Notes: generated by a model from the letters alone, not told the origin. Positions 49,993 through 58,409 are shown, counted from the first letter of the stretch. The stretch is DNA of 64,000 bases from JBEVOS01 sp964563395 (GCA_964563395.1 CAZLWK010000006.1:115726-179725), one strand, 5' to 3'. A program made the numbers and translations.

Positions 49993-51837
49993 TCAGCGCG
50001 CCCGGCCTTGCGCCGTGACGCGGTCGTCGAACAATTCGGCGAGCTTGTCGGTCATGGCGCCGCCGAGCTGTTCGGCGTCCACGATCGTCACGGCGCGGCG
50101 ATAATAGCGCGTCACGTCATGACCGATGCCGATGGCGATCAATTCCACCGGCGAGCGCGTCTCGATCCAATGGATCACCGAGCGCAAATGCTTTTCCAGA
50201 TAATTGCCGGGATTGGCCGACAGCGTTGAATCATCGACCGGCGCGCCGTCCGAAATCACCATGAGGATGCGGCGCTGCTCGGGGCGCCCGATGAGCCGGT
50301 CATGCGCCCACATGAGCGCCTCGCCGTCGATATTCTCCTTCAGGAGGCCCTCGCGCATCATCAGGCCGAGATTGCGCCGCGCGCGCCGCCATGGCGCGTC
50401 GGCGCTCTTATAAATCACATGGCGCAGATCGTTGAGGCGCCCGGGCTGCGCGGGACGACCGGCCTTGAGCCAATCCTCCTTGCTCATGCCGCCCTTCCAG
50501 GCGCGCGTGGTGAAGCCCAAAATCTCCACCTTCACGCCGCAGCGCTCGAGCGTGCGCGCCAGAATATCCGCGCTGATCGCTGCCACCATGCTCGGGCGCC
50601 GGCGCATCGAGCCGGAATTGTCCAGGAGCAGCGTGACGACCGTATCCTTGAATTCGGTGTCTTCCTCTTCCTTGAAGGAGAGCGCCGACAATGGATCGAC
50701 GATGACGCGCGTGAGCCGCGCCGCATCGAGCACGCCCTCTTCGAGATCGAACGTCCAGGAACGGTTTTGCTGCGCCAGCAGCAATCTTTGCAGGCGGTTG
50801 GCGAGACGTCCGACAACGCTCTGCAGCGGCTTCAATTGTTGATCAAGATAGGTCCGCAGCCGCGCGAGCTCATCGGCGTCGCACAATTGCTCGGCCGCGA
50901 TCACCTCGTCATGCGTCTTGCTGAACGCCTTGTAGTGCAGATTGGGATCGTCGAGATCGTTGCGCGGCGGAGGACGGATCGGCCGCTCGCCCTCCTCCTC
51001 CATGTCCTGATCCTGCTCCGGCGCATCGACATCGGCGTCGATCGTGGTCGTGTCCTCGCTATCGACCTCCGCCTCGCTTTGCATGGATTGCGTTTCGGCG
51101 GCCTGTTCCTGCTCGTCCGATTGCTGATCCTGCTGATCCTCGCCTTCGCTCGGCTCGTCGGATTGCGCTTGCGATTCCTCGTCATTCTGTTGCTGCTCGG
51201 GGCCGAGCTCGTCGCCCATGTCGAGATCGCGCAGGAGATCGCGCGCGATCTGCGCGAAGGCGGCCTGATCATCGGCCGCGTCCACGAGCCGATCGAGCGC
51301 GCCGCCGGCCTTGGATTCGATCTCCTGGCGCCAGGATCGCACCAGGCCTTCGGCGATTTTCGGCGGCTTGCGCCCGGTGAGGCGTTCGCGCACCAGGAGC
51401 GCCAGCGCCTCGGCCATGGGCGCTGCCTGGCGGTCCTGCATGCGGGCCGCGCCCTTCTTTTCCAGCGTCTCGATCAAAGCAGCGTCGAGATTGGCGGCGA
51501 CGCCGGCCAGCGCATTGGCGCCCAGCGCCTGCACGCGCATTTCCTCCGCCGCATCGAACAATTCGCGCGCCTGGGCGCCCTGGGGCCGCGCCTGGGCGTG
51601 CGCGCGCTCGTCATGATGGGCGAGCCGCAGCGCCAGCGCATCGGCATGGCCGCGCAGGCGCTCGGCCTCGGCCGTGGAGAGAACGCGAGGCGGATGCGGC
51701 AGGACGATCTTTCCGGCGGTCAGCTTCGGCCCTTCGGCGCCGAACGTGACCTCCAGCTCCTCCTCGCCGGCGAGCGCCCGCGTCGATTGCGACAGGGCGC
51801 GCTTGAACAGCTCCGTCGGCGTTTCCTTTTGCGACAT
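49993..51837 (-). CDS. cobT: CobT, aerobic cobaltochelatase subunit
   Basis: A 614-residue protein: N-terminal helical region, a very acidic Gln/Glu/Asp linker (residues about 210-290), and a C-terminal vWA domain with MIDAS motif VTLLLDNSGSMRRRP and the later ISDGAPVDDSTL. CobT forms with CobS the AAA+ partner complex of CobN that inserts cobalt into hydrogenobyrinic acid a,c-diamide. No cobN is in this window. Start at ATG 51837; a longer in-frame opening is not conserved-looking. Divergent from the DUF155 gene (83 bases). Confidence 0.93.
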   Translation of the reverse strand: MSQKETPTELFKRALSQSTRALAGEEELEVTFGAEGPKLTAGKIVLPHPPRVLSTAEAERLRGHADALALRLAHHDERAHAQARPQGAQARELFDAAEEMRVQALGANALAGVAANLDAALIETLEKKGAARMQDRQAAPMAEALALLVRERLTGRKPPKIAEGLVRSWRQEIESKAGGALDRLVDAADDQAAFAQIARDLLRDLDMGDELGPEQQQNDEESQAQSDEPSEGEDQQDQQSDEQEQAAETQSMQSEAEVDSEDTTTIDADVDAPEQDQDMEEEGERPIRPPPRNDLDDPNLHYKAFSKTHDEVIAAEQLCDADELARLRTYLDQQLKPLQSVVGRLANRLQRLLLAQQNRSWTFDLEEGVLDAARLTRVIVDPLSALSFKEEEDTEFKDTVVTLLLDNSGSMRRRPSMVAAISADILARTLERCGVKVEILGFTTRAWKGGMSKEDWLKAGRPAQPGRLNDLRHVIYKSADAPWRRARRNLGLMMREGLLKENIDGEALMWAHDRLIGRPEQRRILMVISDGAPVDDSTLSANPGNYLEKHLRSVIHWIETRSPVELIAIGIGHDVTRYYRRAVTIVDAEQLGGAMTDKLAELFDDRVTAQGRAR

Positions 51838-51920
51838 GAACGAACAGGTAGCGCCCCAAACGGCCGCATGGAAGCCGGCGCGCTTGTCGGCCGCGCCGGG
51901 CGCGCTCATCCTGGCCGTGC

Positions 51921-52715
51921 ATGACCAATCCGCCGGACGCCACGCTCGAAGCCGTCGCGCTTCTCCTTGGGGAACGCATCGATCTGCGCGGTTACGACCC
52001 GCCGGGCGCGGTCAGCCAGCTGCCCTTGGCCTTCGCCGCCGAGGGCGGTCTGGTCGTGGTCTATCGCTTCGGCGCGGTCGTGTTCTTCGGCGTCGCGCAA
52101 ACCTCGCGCGACCGGATCGTCGCCGACCTTCTGCCGCGCGTGGTGGAGCCCGCCGCGCCGATGGAGATGGAGACCGCGCTGCTCGCCGGCGGCGCGCCGG
52201 AGGACGGCCTGGTCGCCTCCGGCCGCGTCGGCCTCATCGACTTCGCGCAGGCGCGGCTCCTTATCGTGGCCGACGTATTGGCCAAGAGCGTCGCCCTGGC
52301 GGACGACGAGCGCTACGTGACCAAGGTGTTCGAGCAGATCGAACCCTTCGCGCACACTTTGGCCGAGCGCGGCGGCGCGGGCCTCGCCTCCTCGCCCAGC
52401 ATCAAGCTCTTGGGCGAGGCGCTGGTGGCGCAGGCGCGCATGGTCGGGCGCGTGGAGGCGCTGGAAAAGCCCGACCAGCTCTGGGACCAGCCCGAATTGC
52501 AGCGCCTCTTCAGCCGCCTGGAGGACGAATACGAATTGGAGGACCGCGCGCGCGTGCTCTCGCGCAAGCTGAAAGTGATCGAGGAATGCGCCTCCACGCT
52601 GTCCGACGTCTCCGATCAGCGGCGTATGCTGCGCCTGGAAGCGGCGATCGTGATCCTGATCACGTTCGACATCGTGCTGTCGCTCTATGATCGCGCCATG
52701 GGCATACCGCATTGA
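51921..52715 (+). CDS. RMND1/DUF155 (Sif2-Rmd1) family protein
   Basis: A 264-residue protein of the DUF155 family that includes yeast Rmd1 and human mitochondrial RMND1. Signatures: VVVYRFGAVVFFGVAQTSRD, a helical middle with LADDERYVTKVFEQIEPFAH, and the C-terminal LRLEAAIVILITFDIVLSLY membrane helix ending close to the terminus. The mitochondrial protein supports translation; the bacterial function is unknown. It lies between cobT and the Phd-VapC module on the opposite strand to cobS and cobT. Confidence 0.88.
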   Translation: MTNPPDATLEAVALLLGERIDLRGYDPPGAVSQLPLAFAAEGGLVVVYRFGAVVFFGVAQTSRDRIVADLLPRVVEPAAPMEMETALLAGGAPEDGLVASGRVGLIDFAQARLLIVADVLAKSVALADDERYVTKVFEQIEPFAHTLAERGGAGLASSPSIKLLGEALVAQARMVGRVEALEKPDQLWDQPELQRLFSRLEDEYELEDRARVLSRKLKVIEECASTLSDVSDQRRMLRLEAAIVILITFDIVLSLYDRAMGIPH

Positions 52716-52738
52716 CTTAGCTAAGATGATTAGCTAAG
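52716..52738. promoter_or_regulatory. Palindromic operator-like repeat of the toxin-antitoxin module
   Basis: Two copies of the palindrome TTAGCTAA (52717 and 52730, 13 bases apart) stand between the DUF155 stop and the antitoxin start. Paired palindromes at this place are the usual autoregulatory operator of Phd-type antitoxins. The sequence TTAGCTAAGC also recurs at 53620-53629. Confidence 0.6.
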
Positions 52739-52746
52739 CTCTTCCC

Positions 52747-53010
52747 ATGGTCCGCGTCACCATCCATGCCGCCAAGACGAACCTCTCCAAGCTCATCGCC
52801 CAGGTCGAGGCGGGCGAGGAGGTGGTGATCTGTCGGGGCGATAACCCCGTCGCGCTTCTTCGCCCCTTCCCGTCCCGCACCGATGTGGACGGTGAGCTCG
52901 TGCGTGAGGGCCGTGGATCCTGGAAGGGCCATATCCATTTCACCCCGGATTGGGACGCGCCCATTGAAGCAGAGTGGCTGGGCCTGGGTCCGGACGGTGA
53001 CTTTACGTGA
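52747..53010 (+). CDS. Phd/YefM-type antitoxin
   Basis: An 87-residue antitoxin. The N-terminal half is the Phd DNA-binding fold: VTIHAAKTNLSKLIAQVEAG then EEVVICRGDNPVALLRPF, with the C-terminal tail (DWDAPIEAEWLGL) that wraps the toxin. It overlaps the toxin gene by 4 bases (ATG-type coupling), the classic antitoxin-first order. It probably represses its own promoter via the upstream TTAGCTAA palindromes. Confidence 0.88.
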   Translation: MVRVTIHAAKTNLSKLIAQVEAGEEVVICRGDNPVALLRPFPSRTDVDGELVREGRGSWKGHIHFTPDWDAPIEAEWLGLGPDGDFT

Positions 53011-53393
53011 GGCTTTTACTCGACACGAGCGCCCTGCTCTGGTGGCTGGAGGATTCAAGCGATCTTTCCGACAATGCGCGTCGGGAGATTGATCGCCTCG
53101 GCAACACGATCTTCGTCTCCAGCGTCAGCCTCTACGAAATCGCCTTGAAAGTGCATATCGGCAAGCTGGCCTTGCCTGGGCGAATGCCCAGCGACATCCC
53201 AGCGTCAATCGATCGCGCGAAGTTCGTGCGCTTGAGCATGACGATGGAGCATGGCGTCATCGCGGGCCAACTACCGCTTGAACACAAGGACCCGTGGGAC
53301 CGCTTGCTCGCCGCGCAGTCTCAAGTCGAGGAGATTGCAATCGTCTCGGACGATAAGGCGTTCGATGTGCTCGGCGCGGAGAGGTTATGGTGA
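53007..53393 (+). CDS. vapC: VapC-type PIN-domain ribonuclease toxin
   Basis: A 128-residue PIN-domain toxin. The acidic active-site residues are present: D6 in LLLDTSALLWW, E44 in SLYEIALK, D98 in EHKDPWDRLLAAQ and D115-D116 in VSDDKAFD. VapC proteins cleave specific tRNAs or rRNA when freed from antitoxin. The set appears intact, so the module is probably active. Start fixed by the 4-base overlap with the antitoxin. Confidence 0.92.
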   Translation: MRLLLDTSALLWWLEDSSDLSDNARREIDRLGNTIFVSSVSLYEIALKVHIGKLALPGRMPSDIPASIDRAKFVRLSMTMEHGVIAGQLPLEHKDPWDRLLAAQSQVEEIAIVSDDKAFDVLGAERLW

Positions 53394-53413
53394 GCTGCCA
53401 AGCCAACAGCTAA

Positions 53414-53623
53414 AGCGACCCGCCGGGAACGCTATCGAGTTGGGATAGTCCAAATGGTTTAGATGACAGCGAACTTATCGAACTGAAATCTGGAAAGAAG
53501 TCGCCGCTGGACTACATTGAGAATGTCATTGAGCGCGTTCCAGCGCTCTACGACCAAGTGACTTTGCGAAATAAAAGTGGCTTGATTGATCGTGCAGGCA
53601 ACGCCCTCACACTTAGGTTTTAG
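53414..53623 (+). pseudogene. Start-less ORF fragment after vapC
   Basis: A 69-codon open frame between a TAA at 53411 and a TAG at 53621, with no ATG, GTG or TTG in its first half. The translation looks protein-like (GLDDSELIELKSGKKSPLDY, then IENVIERVPALYDQVTLRNK, ending AGNALTLRF) and its bases are clearly less GC-rich than the neighbours. It is most simply the 3' remnant of a foreign gene whose 5' part was lost. Not recognised. Confidence 0.5.
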
Positions 53624-54607
53624 CTAAGCCACCTTCACCCGCGTCGCCGCTTCCGGCAGATCCACGCCGAACGCGCGCTGATAGAATTCAGCCACGGTCG
53701 GCCGTTCCAGCTCGTCGCACTTGTTCAGGAACGTCATGCGGAAGGCCGTGCCGATATCGCCAATGATCTGCGCGTTTTCTGCCCAGGTGATCACGGTGCG
53801 CGGGCTCATCACGGTGGAGATGTCGCCGTTCATGAAGGCGTTGCGCGTCATGTCCGCCACGCGCACCATCGACATGATCGTGCGCTTGCCTTCGGCGTTG
53901 TTGTAGTGCGGCGCCTTGGCGAGCACGATCGCGGCCTCCGCGTCGTGATCGAGATAATTGAGCGTCGTCACGATCGACCAGCGATCCATCTGGCCCTGAT
54001 TGATCTGCTGCGTGCCGTGATAGAGCCCGGTCGTGTCGCCGAGCCCGATCGTGTTGGTGGTGGCGAAGAGGCGGAAGAATTTGTTCGGGCTGATGACGCG
54101 GTTCTGATCCAGCAAGGTGAGCTTGCCGCTGGCTTCGAGCACGCGCTGGATGACGAACATCACGTCCGGCCTGCCAGCGTCATATTCGTCGAACACGAGC
54201 GAAATCGGCCGCTGCAGCGCCCAGGGCAACAGCCCTTCGCGGAATTCGGTGACCTGCTTGCCCTCTTTCAGCACGATCGCGTCCTTGCCGACGAGGTCGA
54301 TCCGGCTGACATGGCTGTCGAGATTGATCCGGATCAGCGGCCAGTTGAGCCGCGCGGCGACCTGCTCGATGTGCGTGGATTTGCCGGTGCCGTGATAGCC
54401 CTGCACCATGACGCGGCGATTGAACGTGAAGCCGGCGAGGATGGCGAGCGTCGTCTCCGGATCGAAGCGATAGGCTTCGTCCACCTCGGGGACATATTCG
54501 GTGCGCTTGGTGAAGGCTGGGACCTTCATGTCCGAGGCCACGCCGAATTCGCGCGCCGAGACGGTGCGATCGGGAACCATGGCCAAGAGATCGTCTGCGG
54601 TCGTCAT
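53624..54607 (-). CDS. cobS: CobS, AAA+ subunit of cobaltochelatase
   Basis: A 327-residue AAA+ ATPase. Walker A GYHGTGKSTHIEQVAARLNW (starting at residue 70), Walker B ISLVFDEYDAG, sensor region FRLFATTNTIGLGDTTGLYH. It hexamerises with CobT to power cobalt insertion by CobN. Start at ATG 54607; the in-frame upstream extension lies in non-conserved sequence. In most alphaproteobacteria cobT follows directly; here a DUF155 gene and a toxin-antitoxin module on the other strand intervene. dnaJ-like is upstream on the same strand. Confidence 0.95.
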   Translation of the reverse strand: MTTADDLLAMVPDRTVSAREFGVASDMKVPAFTKRTEYVPEVDEAYRFDPETTLAILAGFTFNRRVMVQGYHGTGKSTHIEQVAARLNWPLIRINLDSHVSRIDLVGKDAIVLKEGKQVTEFREGLLPWALQRPISLVFDEYDAGRPDVMFVIQRVLEASGKLTLLDQNRVISPNKFFRLFATTNTIGLGDTTGLYHGTQQINQGQMDRWSIVTTLNYLDHDAEAAIVLAKAPHYNNAEGKRTIMSMVRVADMTRNAFMNGDISTVMSPRTVITWAENAQIIGDIGTAFRMTFLNKCDELERPTVAEFYQRAFGVDLPEAATRVKVA

Positions 54608-54711
54608 TGCGGGCTGAAATCTTTCAAGTCTCTCGTGATGGGGCACCATGGCCGGTTCTGCGCCGCCGGCCAATGGGCCTTGTGCGCGCAGCGCCTGCCC
54701 GGGCGGCGAAA

Positions 54712-55332
54712 TCAGGTCAGCCCGGCCTTTTTCAGCGTCTGATACGCGGCCACGGCCTTTTGCAGCAGCGCCTCGGCGCTGCGGTCGCCGCCATTGGAAT
54801 CGGGGTGCCACCGCTTCACCAGATCGGCATAGCGGGCCCGGATCGCGGCGGGCTCGGCGTCCTCCCCTAGCGAGAGGGCCTCAAGCGCGAGAATTTGCGT
54901 GCGGCTGAGGCGGCGCGCGGCGCGGCGCTCCGGATCGTTCGCGGGGGGCCCGCCGCCGAACACGCCGAACCTGTCCCCCGGCATCGCCGCGCGCCAGAAG
55001 CGCGACGCCGACAAGCGCTCCCCGCGGCCGGGCCGGAACGTCCAGGTGGGCCGATGGCCGATCTCCTCGCGCGCCTGGTGCGAGACGAAATCCTCCTCGG
55101 TCATGCCCTCGAAATAATTCCAATTCCGGTTGTACTCAGCCGCGTGCGCCTGACAGAAATACCAATATTCATTGCTCCGCTCGCGCGATTTCGGCGCGCG
55201 ATGCGCGCCGGCGAGCGCGCAGCCGATATGATCGCAGGCGCGCTCCTCGGGATCGCGCGCGGCCTGCCGCGGGCCCGGCTTGTTGACCCGGATGTCAACG
55301 AATTTCGGACGGTATTGAAAGGCGCCGGGCAT
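54712..55332 (-). CDS. J-domain protein with N-terminal Cys/His-rich region
   Basis: A 206-residue protein with a C-terminal J domain: RARYADLVKRWHPDSNGGDR carries the HPD tripeptide (about residue 177), followed by AEALLQKAVAAYQTLKKAGL. The N-terminal part has CDHIGCALAGAH and a later WYFCQAHAAEYN, suggesting a zinc site. This layout is typical of the DnaJ-like protein encoded by alphaproteobacterial cobS-linked loci. It would stimulate DnaK on specific clients. Upstream of cobS (104 bases) and divergent from bolA. Confidence 0.88.
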   Translation of the reverse strand: MPGAFQYRPKFVDIRVNKPGPRQAARDPEERACDHIGCALAGAHRAPKSRERSNEYWYFCQAHAAEYNRNWNYFEGMTEEDFVSHQAREEIGHRPTWTFRPGRGERLSASRFWRAAMPGDRFGVFGGGPPANDPERRAARRLSRTQILALEALSLGEDAEPAAIRARYADLVKRWHPDSNGGDRSAEALLQKAVAAYQTLKKAGLT

Positions 55333-55343
55333 GCTCTCACACT

Positions 55344-55667
55344 ATGGGGCTCAAGGAAGATGCGGACAAGGAATTGACAAACGGCGAACCCAGCTTTTCG
55401 CGCGCGGCGCGGATGGAGAAGACATTGCGTGACGCCTATCGGCCGCACGCGCTCTCCATCGAGGATCAATCGGCGCGCCATCGCGGCCACGCCGGCGCGC
55501 GCGCGGAAGGCGAAAGCCATTACGCCATTCGCATGGTCTCGGATGCGTTCGCCGGGCTTTCGCGCGTGGCGCGCCAACGCGCCGTCATGCAGACGCTGGC
55601 GGACGAATTCTCAACCGGGCTGCACGCGCTTTCACTTGACTTGAAGACCAGCGGCGAGGCGCAATAG
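55344..55667 (+). CDS. BolA family protein
   Basis: A 107-residue protein with the BolA core: LRDAYRPHALSIEDQSARHR, then SHYAIRMVSDAFAGLSRVAR and the closing RQRAVMQTLADEFSTGLHAL. BolA proteins bind monothiol glutaredoxins and [2Fe-2S] clusters and help in iron regulation or cluster delivery. The start could be the ATG at 55344 or the internal ATG at 55413 (MEKTLRDAY), where the conserved region begins. Divergent from the J-protein gene, 11 bases apart, so promoters must overlap the coding ends. Confidence 0.88.
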   Translation: MGLKEDADKELTNGEPSFSRAARMEKTLRDAYRPHALSIEDQSARHRGHAGARAEGESHYAIRMVSDAFAGLSRVARQRAVMQTLADEFSTGLHALSLDLKTSGEAQ

Positions 55668-55690
55668 CCGCACTCACGCGGGGGCGTGTC

Positions 55691-56281
55691 GTGCGGATTG
55701 TGCTCTATCTCGCCGCGATCTTGGCCGGGCTCGCGCTCGGCCTGGGATCGGCCTATGTCGCGATCGCCCAAGGCGCGGCGCTGCAGCAGAGAAGCTTTCA
55801 AGGCTGGTCCTACAATGCGCTCGCGGGCGCGGAGGCGGCCGATCCCTATACGCGGGCGATGATCGCGCGCGCGGGGCTTCTGGCGTTGCGCGCGGAGGAA
55901 ACCATCTATTTCACGCTGAGCGCGGACGAGGACGGCCGGCCATTGCGCGAAGGCTGCGTCTATGAATTGCGCGGCGGGCCGCTGCCCGCGCGCTGGTGGT
56001 CGGTGACGATCTACGCGCCCGATCATTATCTGCCGCGCAACAACGATCACGCCTTCTCCATCGACGCCACGCGCGCCGTGCGCGACGGCGCCGGCGGCTG
56101 GCGCGCGCGTCTGTCGGCCACGCGCGGCGACGCCGTAACTTGGATTTCAACGCGTGAAGCGCGTAACGGCTTCACGCTGACGCTGCGCCTCTATCAACCG
56201 ATGCAGGAAGCGCGCGAGGCGCCCGCGCGCATCTCTTTCCCACGCCTCTCCACCCTCTCCTGCCCGGACGCATCGGCATGA
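55691..56281 (+). CDS. DUF1214 domain protein
   Basis: A 196-residue protein starting with GTG. An N-terminal membrane segment (residues 3-28) leads into DUF1214: GWSYNALAGAEAADPYTRAM, ARAGLLALRAEETIYFTLSA, LPARWWSVTIYAPDHYLPRN. DUF1214 usually occurs with DUF1254, often in one protein; here they are two small genes joined by a 4-base overlap. The domain pair is predicted to be a periplasmic beta-rich module; no activity is established. Confidence 0.85.
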   Translation: MRIVLYLAAILAGLALGLGSAYVAIAQGAALQQRSFQGWSYNALAGAEAADPYTRAMIARAGLLALRAEETIYFTLSADEDGRPLREGCVYELRGGPLPARWWSVTIYAPDHYLPRNNDHAFSIDATRAVRDGAGGWRARLSATRGDAVTWISTREARNGFTLTLRLYQPMQEAREAPARISFPRLSTLSCPDASA

Positions 56282-56781
56282 TCGGCCGGCTGATCGCGAT
56301 CGCGCTCCTCGTCGCGGCGGCCGCGCACGCGGCCTTCGTGCTCGCGACCCCGCGCTTGATCATGAATGTCGCGATCGAACGCATCGGCGAAGGCGCGTTC
56401 AATGCGTGGCGCCACGCGCCGCGCGTGGACGAGACGGCGCGCGGCGTGGTGCGCCCCTCGCCGGATCTGGCCTATTCGGCCTGCGCCTACGATCTCAGCC
56501 GCGGGCCGGTGCGCGTCAGCGTGGCGCCGGGCGAGGATTATGTGTCCCTCTCGCTCTACGCCGACAACACCGACAATTATTTCGTGCGGTCGGATCGGGA
56601 GGCCCCGCGCGGGATCGACATCGTGCTCGCCCAACGCGGCCAGGACCTGCCGCGCGACGCGGAGATCGTGTTCAGCCCCTCGGCGCGCGGCTTGGCGCTG
56701 GTGCGCCGCCTCGCGCCGGACGCGGCCGGCTTCGCCCGCGCGGACGCCGCCCGGCAAGAGGATACGTGCGCGCTTCTATGA
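56278..56781 (+). CDS. DUF1254 domain protein
   Basis: A 167-residue protein with an N-terminal membrane segment (about 4-24) and a DUF1254-type beta domain: HAPRVDETARGVVRPSPDLA, ACAYDLSRGPVRVSVAPGED and YVSLSLYADNTDNYFVRSDR. It lacks the long insertions of full-size DUF1254 proteins. Start overlaps the DUF1214 gene (ATGA), so they are co-translated and probably form a complex. The 3' end overlaps the convergent mmcB by 6 bases. Confidence 0.83.
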   Translation: MIGRLIAIALLVAAAAHAAFVLATPRLIMNVAIERIGEGAFNAWRHAPRVDETARGVVRPSPDLAYSACAYDLSRGPVRVSVAPGEDYVSLSLYADNTDNYFVRSDREAPRGIDIVLAQRGQDLPRDAEIVFSPSARGLALVRRLAPDAAGFARADAARQEDTCALL

Positions 56782-57204
56782 GAGCGCGATCGCGCGCGTC
56801 GCCGCGAGGCGCGCGAACGCCAGCGTCACCGCCTTGCGCCGGGCGCCGGCCAGCGCACGCGCCGGGCTGGGCCTGACGATCGCGCCGCCGAAGGCGTCCG
56901 CCACGATCAGACCGGGCTCGCCCGGCAGCCGCTCGCAAGGAAAATCCTCCGTCACGCCGAAGAAGAAACGGTCGCAATACTCAAGATAATCGGGCCATTT
57001 CGAATCCACCGCGAAATCGGCGAGGCAGGATTTCGTCTCCACGATCCAAAGCTCGCCGCGCGGCGACAGGCCAGCCACATCGGCCCTGCGGCCATTGCCG
57101 AGCGGCAGCTCCAGAAGCGGCGCGAAGCCATGGTCGATCAGCACGCGGCTGACGCCCCGCGCCAAGGCGGCGGTCACGTCAGGCCGCGTGGGGGCGAGGC
57201 TCAT
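56776..57204 (-). CDS. mmcB: MmcB family DNA repair protein
   Basis: A 142-residue restriction-endonuclease-like protein. The core reads GNGRRADVAGLSPRGELWIV then ETKSCLADFAVDSKWPDY, with the D...ExK pattern of the PD-(D/E)xK fold (RRADV, IVETKS). In Caulobacter MmcB is an SOS-linked nuclease-like factor acting with the error-prone ImuABC polymerases. No LexA box was identified here. Located downstream of a small lipoprotein gene on the same strand (9 bases). Confidence 0.92.
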   Translation of the reverse strand: MSLAPTRPDVTAALARGVSRVLIDHGFAPLLELPLGNGRRADVAGLSPRGELWIVETKSCLADFAVDSKWPDYLEYCDRFFFGVTEDFPCERLPGEPGLIVADAFGGAIVRPSPARALAGARRKAVTLAFARLAATRAIALS

Positions 57205-57213
57205 CGCCGCCGC

Positions 57214-57672
57214 TCAGGGACGATTGCGGCGCGCTTCCGGCACGGCGCGGCGGCTGGCCATGCCGAGCTGGCGCGAACAGACTTCCTCGGGCGACGTCAG
57301 CTGCGGGCGCAGCGCATCGCCCTCAGAGGCGCCCTGCTGACGCATCACGCACTCGTCCCAGCGGCGAATGTCGCGCATCCGCTCAGCCTCGGTGCGGGGA
57401 TCGCCTTCTGGCGCCTCGACAGGGCGCTCGCGCCCGCCCGGAACGGTCAGGCTTTCATCGCCGCGCACCGGTGGGGGCGGCTCGGGCGGCAACGTCACCC
57501 CCGGCGCGGCCACGCCCTCGCCTGTCGGAACGGAGACACCCGGCGCCGCCGCCGACACCTCTGGCGGGGGGGCGGGCGCGCGCGCAACCGGAGCGGGCGA
57601 AGGATCGCTCGCGCAGGCGCCTACAATCAGCGCGGCGGCCAAAAAAGCATTGCGCGTTAGGAGCTTGCGCAT
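57214..57672 (-). CDS. Proline-rich lipoprotein, unknown
   Basis: A 152-residue predicted lipoprotein: signal and lipobox LIVGAC (Cys at about 20). A Pro/Ala/Glu/Gly-rich linker (about 22-100, PAPPPEVSAAAPGVSVP and PPEPPPPVRGDES) is followed by a short conserved-looking C-terminus, EAERMRDIRRWDECVMRQQG and LTSPEEVCSRQLGMASRRAV, with two Cys. No known family. Start at the ATG at 57672; the longer open frame upstream lacks a signal peptide. Two-gene unit with mmcB. Confidence 0.65.
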   Translation of the reverse strand: MRKLLTRNAFLAAALIVGACASDPSPAPVARAPAPPPEVSAAAPGVSVPTGEGVAAPGVTLPPEPPPPVRGDESLTVPGGRERPVEAPEGDPRTEAERMRDIRRWDECVMRQQGASEGDALRPQLTSPEEVCSRQLGMASRRAVPEARRNRP

Positions 57673-57889
57673 TCGTCCCTCCGAATTTCCTTCGCCCATA
57701 AGCATAGCATAGAGACTGGCCGAGACTTCGTCAGGCGCCGATTGAAGGGTTAATTCACGCACAGGAAAGCGCAGTGCGCCGACGCCTCAAGCTCTTGACC
57801 TTTCTCAAAATTTCGAGGCCGCGCGGTTGACTGGCGCGAATCATATGGTTAACGGCACGCCGGGCGGATGAACAGAAAGGGCGTCAGAA

Positions 57890-58402
57890 ATGCGCATCCT
57901 AGGATTACTTGTCGTCGCGGCGTTCGCGACGTTGACCACAGCCTGCGCCAGCCGGACAGGCGATCAGACCATCGCTGAATATTGCACCGATCCGGGCCGA
58001 GCCAATTACGATATCTGCAAGCAGCACCGCGACACCGAAGGCGTGCGCACCTCGCTCTCCGAGCGCATCGCCGAAGTGTTCGGCGTCGCCAATCGGGCGC
58101 AGGCCACCGCCGACCAAGCCATGGCGCGCCAGCTGACCTGCAACACGCGCACGTTGCGCAACCGCCAAGTCGGTTCGTGCGAGAACGGCGCGACGCTCAC
58201 CGCCTGCACGCAAACGCGCTACACCACGCGCGCCGGCGGCATGGCGATCCTGCGCTCCATCAGCGACACGGAATGCCGCTACAATGCGCGCGTTCTGGAA
58301 ATGCAAGTGCGCTGCTGCACCGTGGGCGATCCGGTCACGCAAACGACGGATGTCGGCCCGGCCGCGCCGCCGCCCGCGCCGTCGCAAGCGCCGACCTCGT
58401 AA
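57890..58402 (+). CDS. Cysteine-containing lipoprotein, unknown
   Basis: A 170-residue predicted lipoprotein with lipobox LTTAC (Cys19). The mature part has several Cys (YCTDPG, DICKQH, TCNTR, GSCENG, ACTQTR, ECRY, RCCTVG) that probably form disulphides in the periplasm, and a Pro-rich C-terminus (PPPAPSQAPTS). A helical segment RTSLSERIAEVFGVANRAQA lies in the middle. No family recognised. It converges with thpR, 7 bases apart. Confidence 0.7.
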   Translation: MRILGLLVVAAFATLTTACASRTGDQTIAEYCTDPGRANYDICKQHRDTEGVRTSLSERIAEVFGVANRAQATADQAMARQLTCNTRTLRNRQVGSCENGATLTACTQTRYTTRAGGMAILRSISDTECRYNARVLEMQVRCCTVGDPVTQTTDVGPAAPPPAPSQAPTS

Positions 58403-58409
58403 ATCCAAT

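Noticed and set aside
49022..51924. Several long plus-strand ORFs opposite the phytase-like and cobT genes
   Set aside because: They mirror real minus-strand genes with clear domains; no ribosome-binding sites or motifs of their own.
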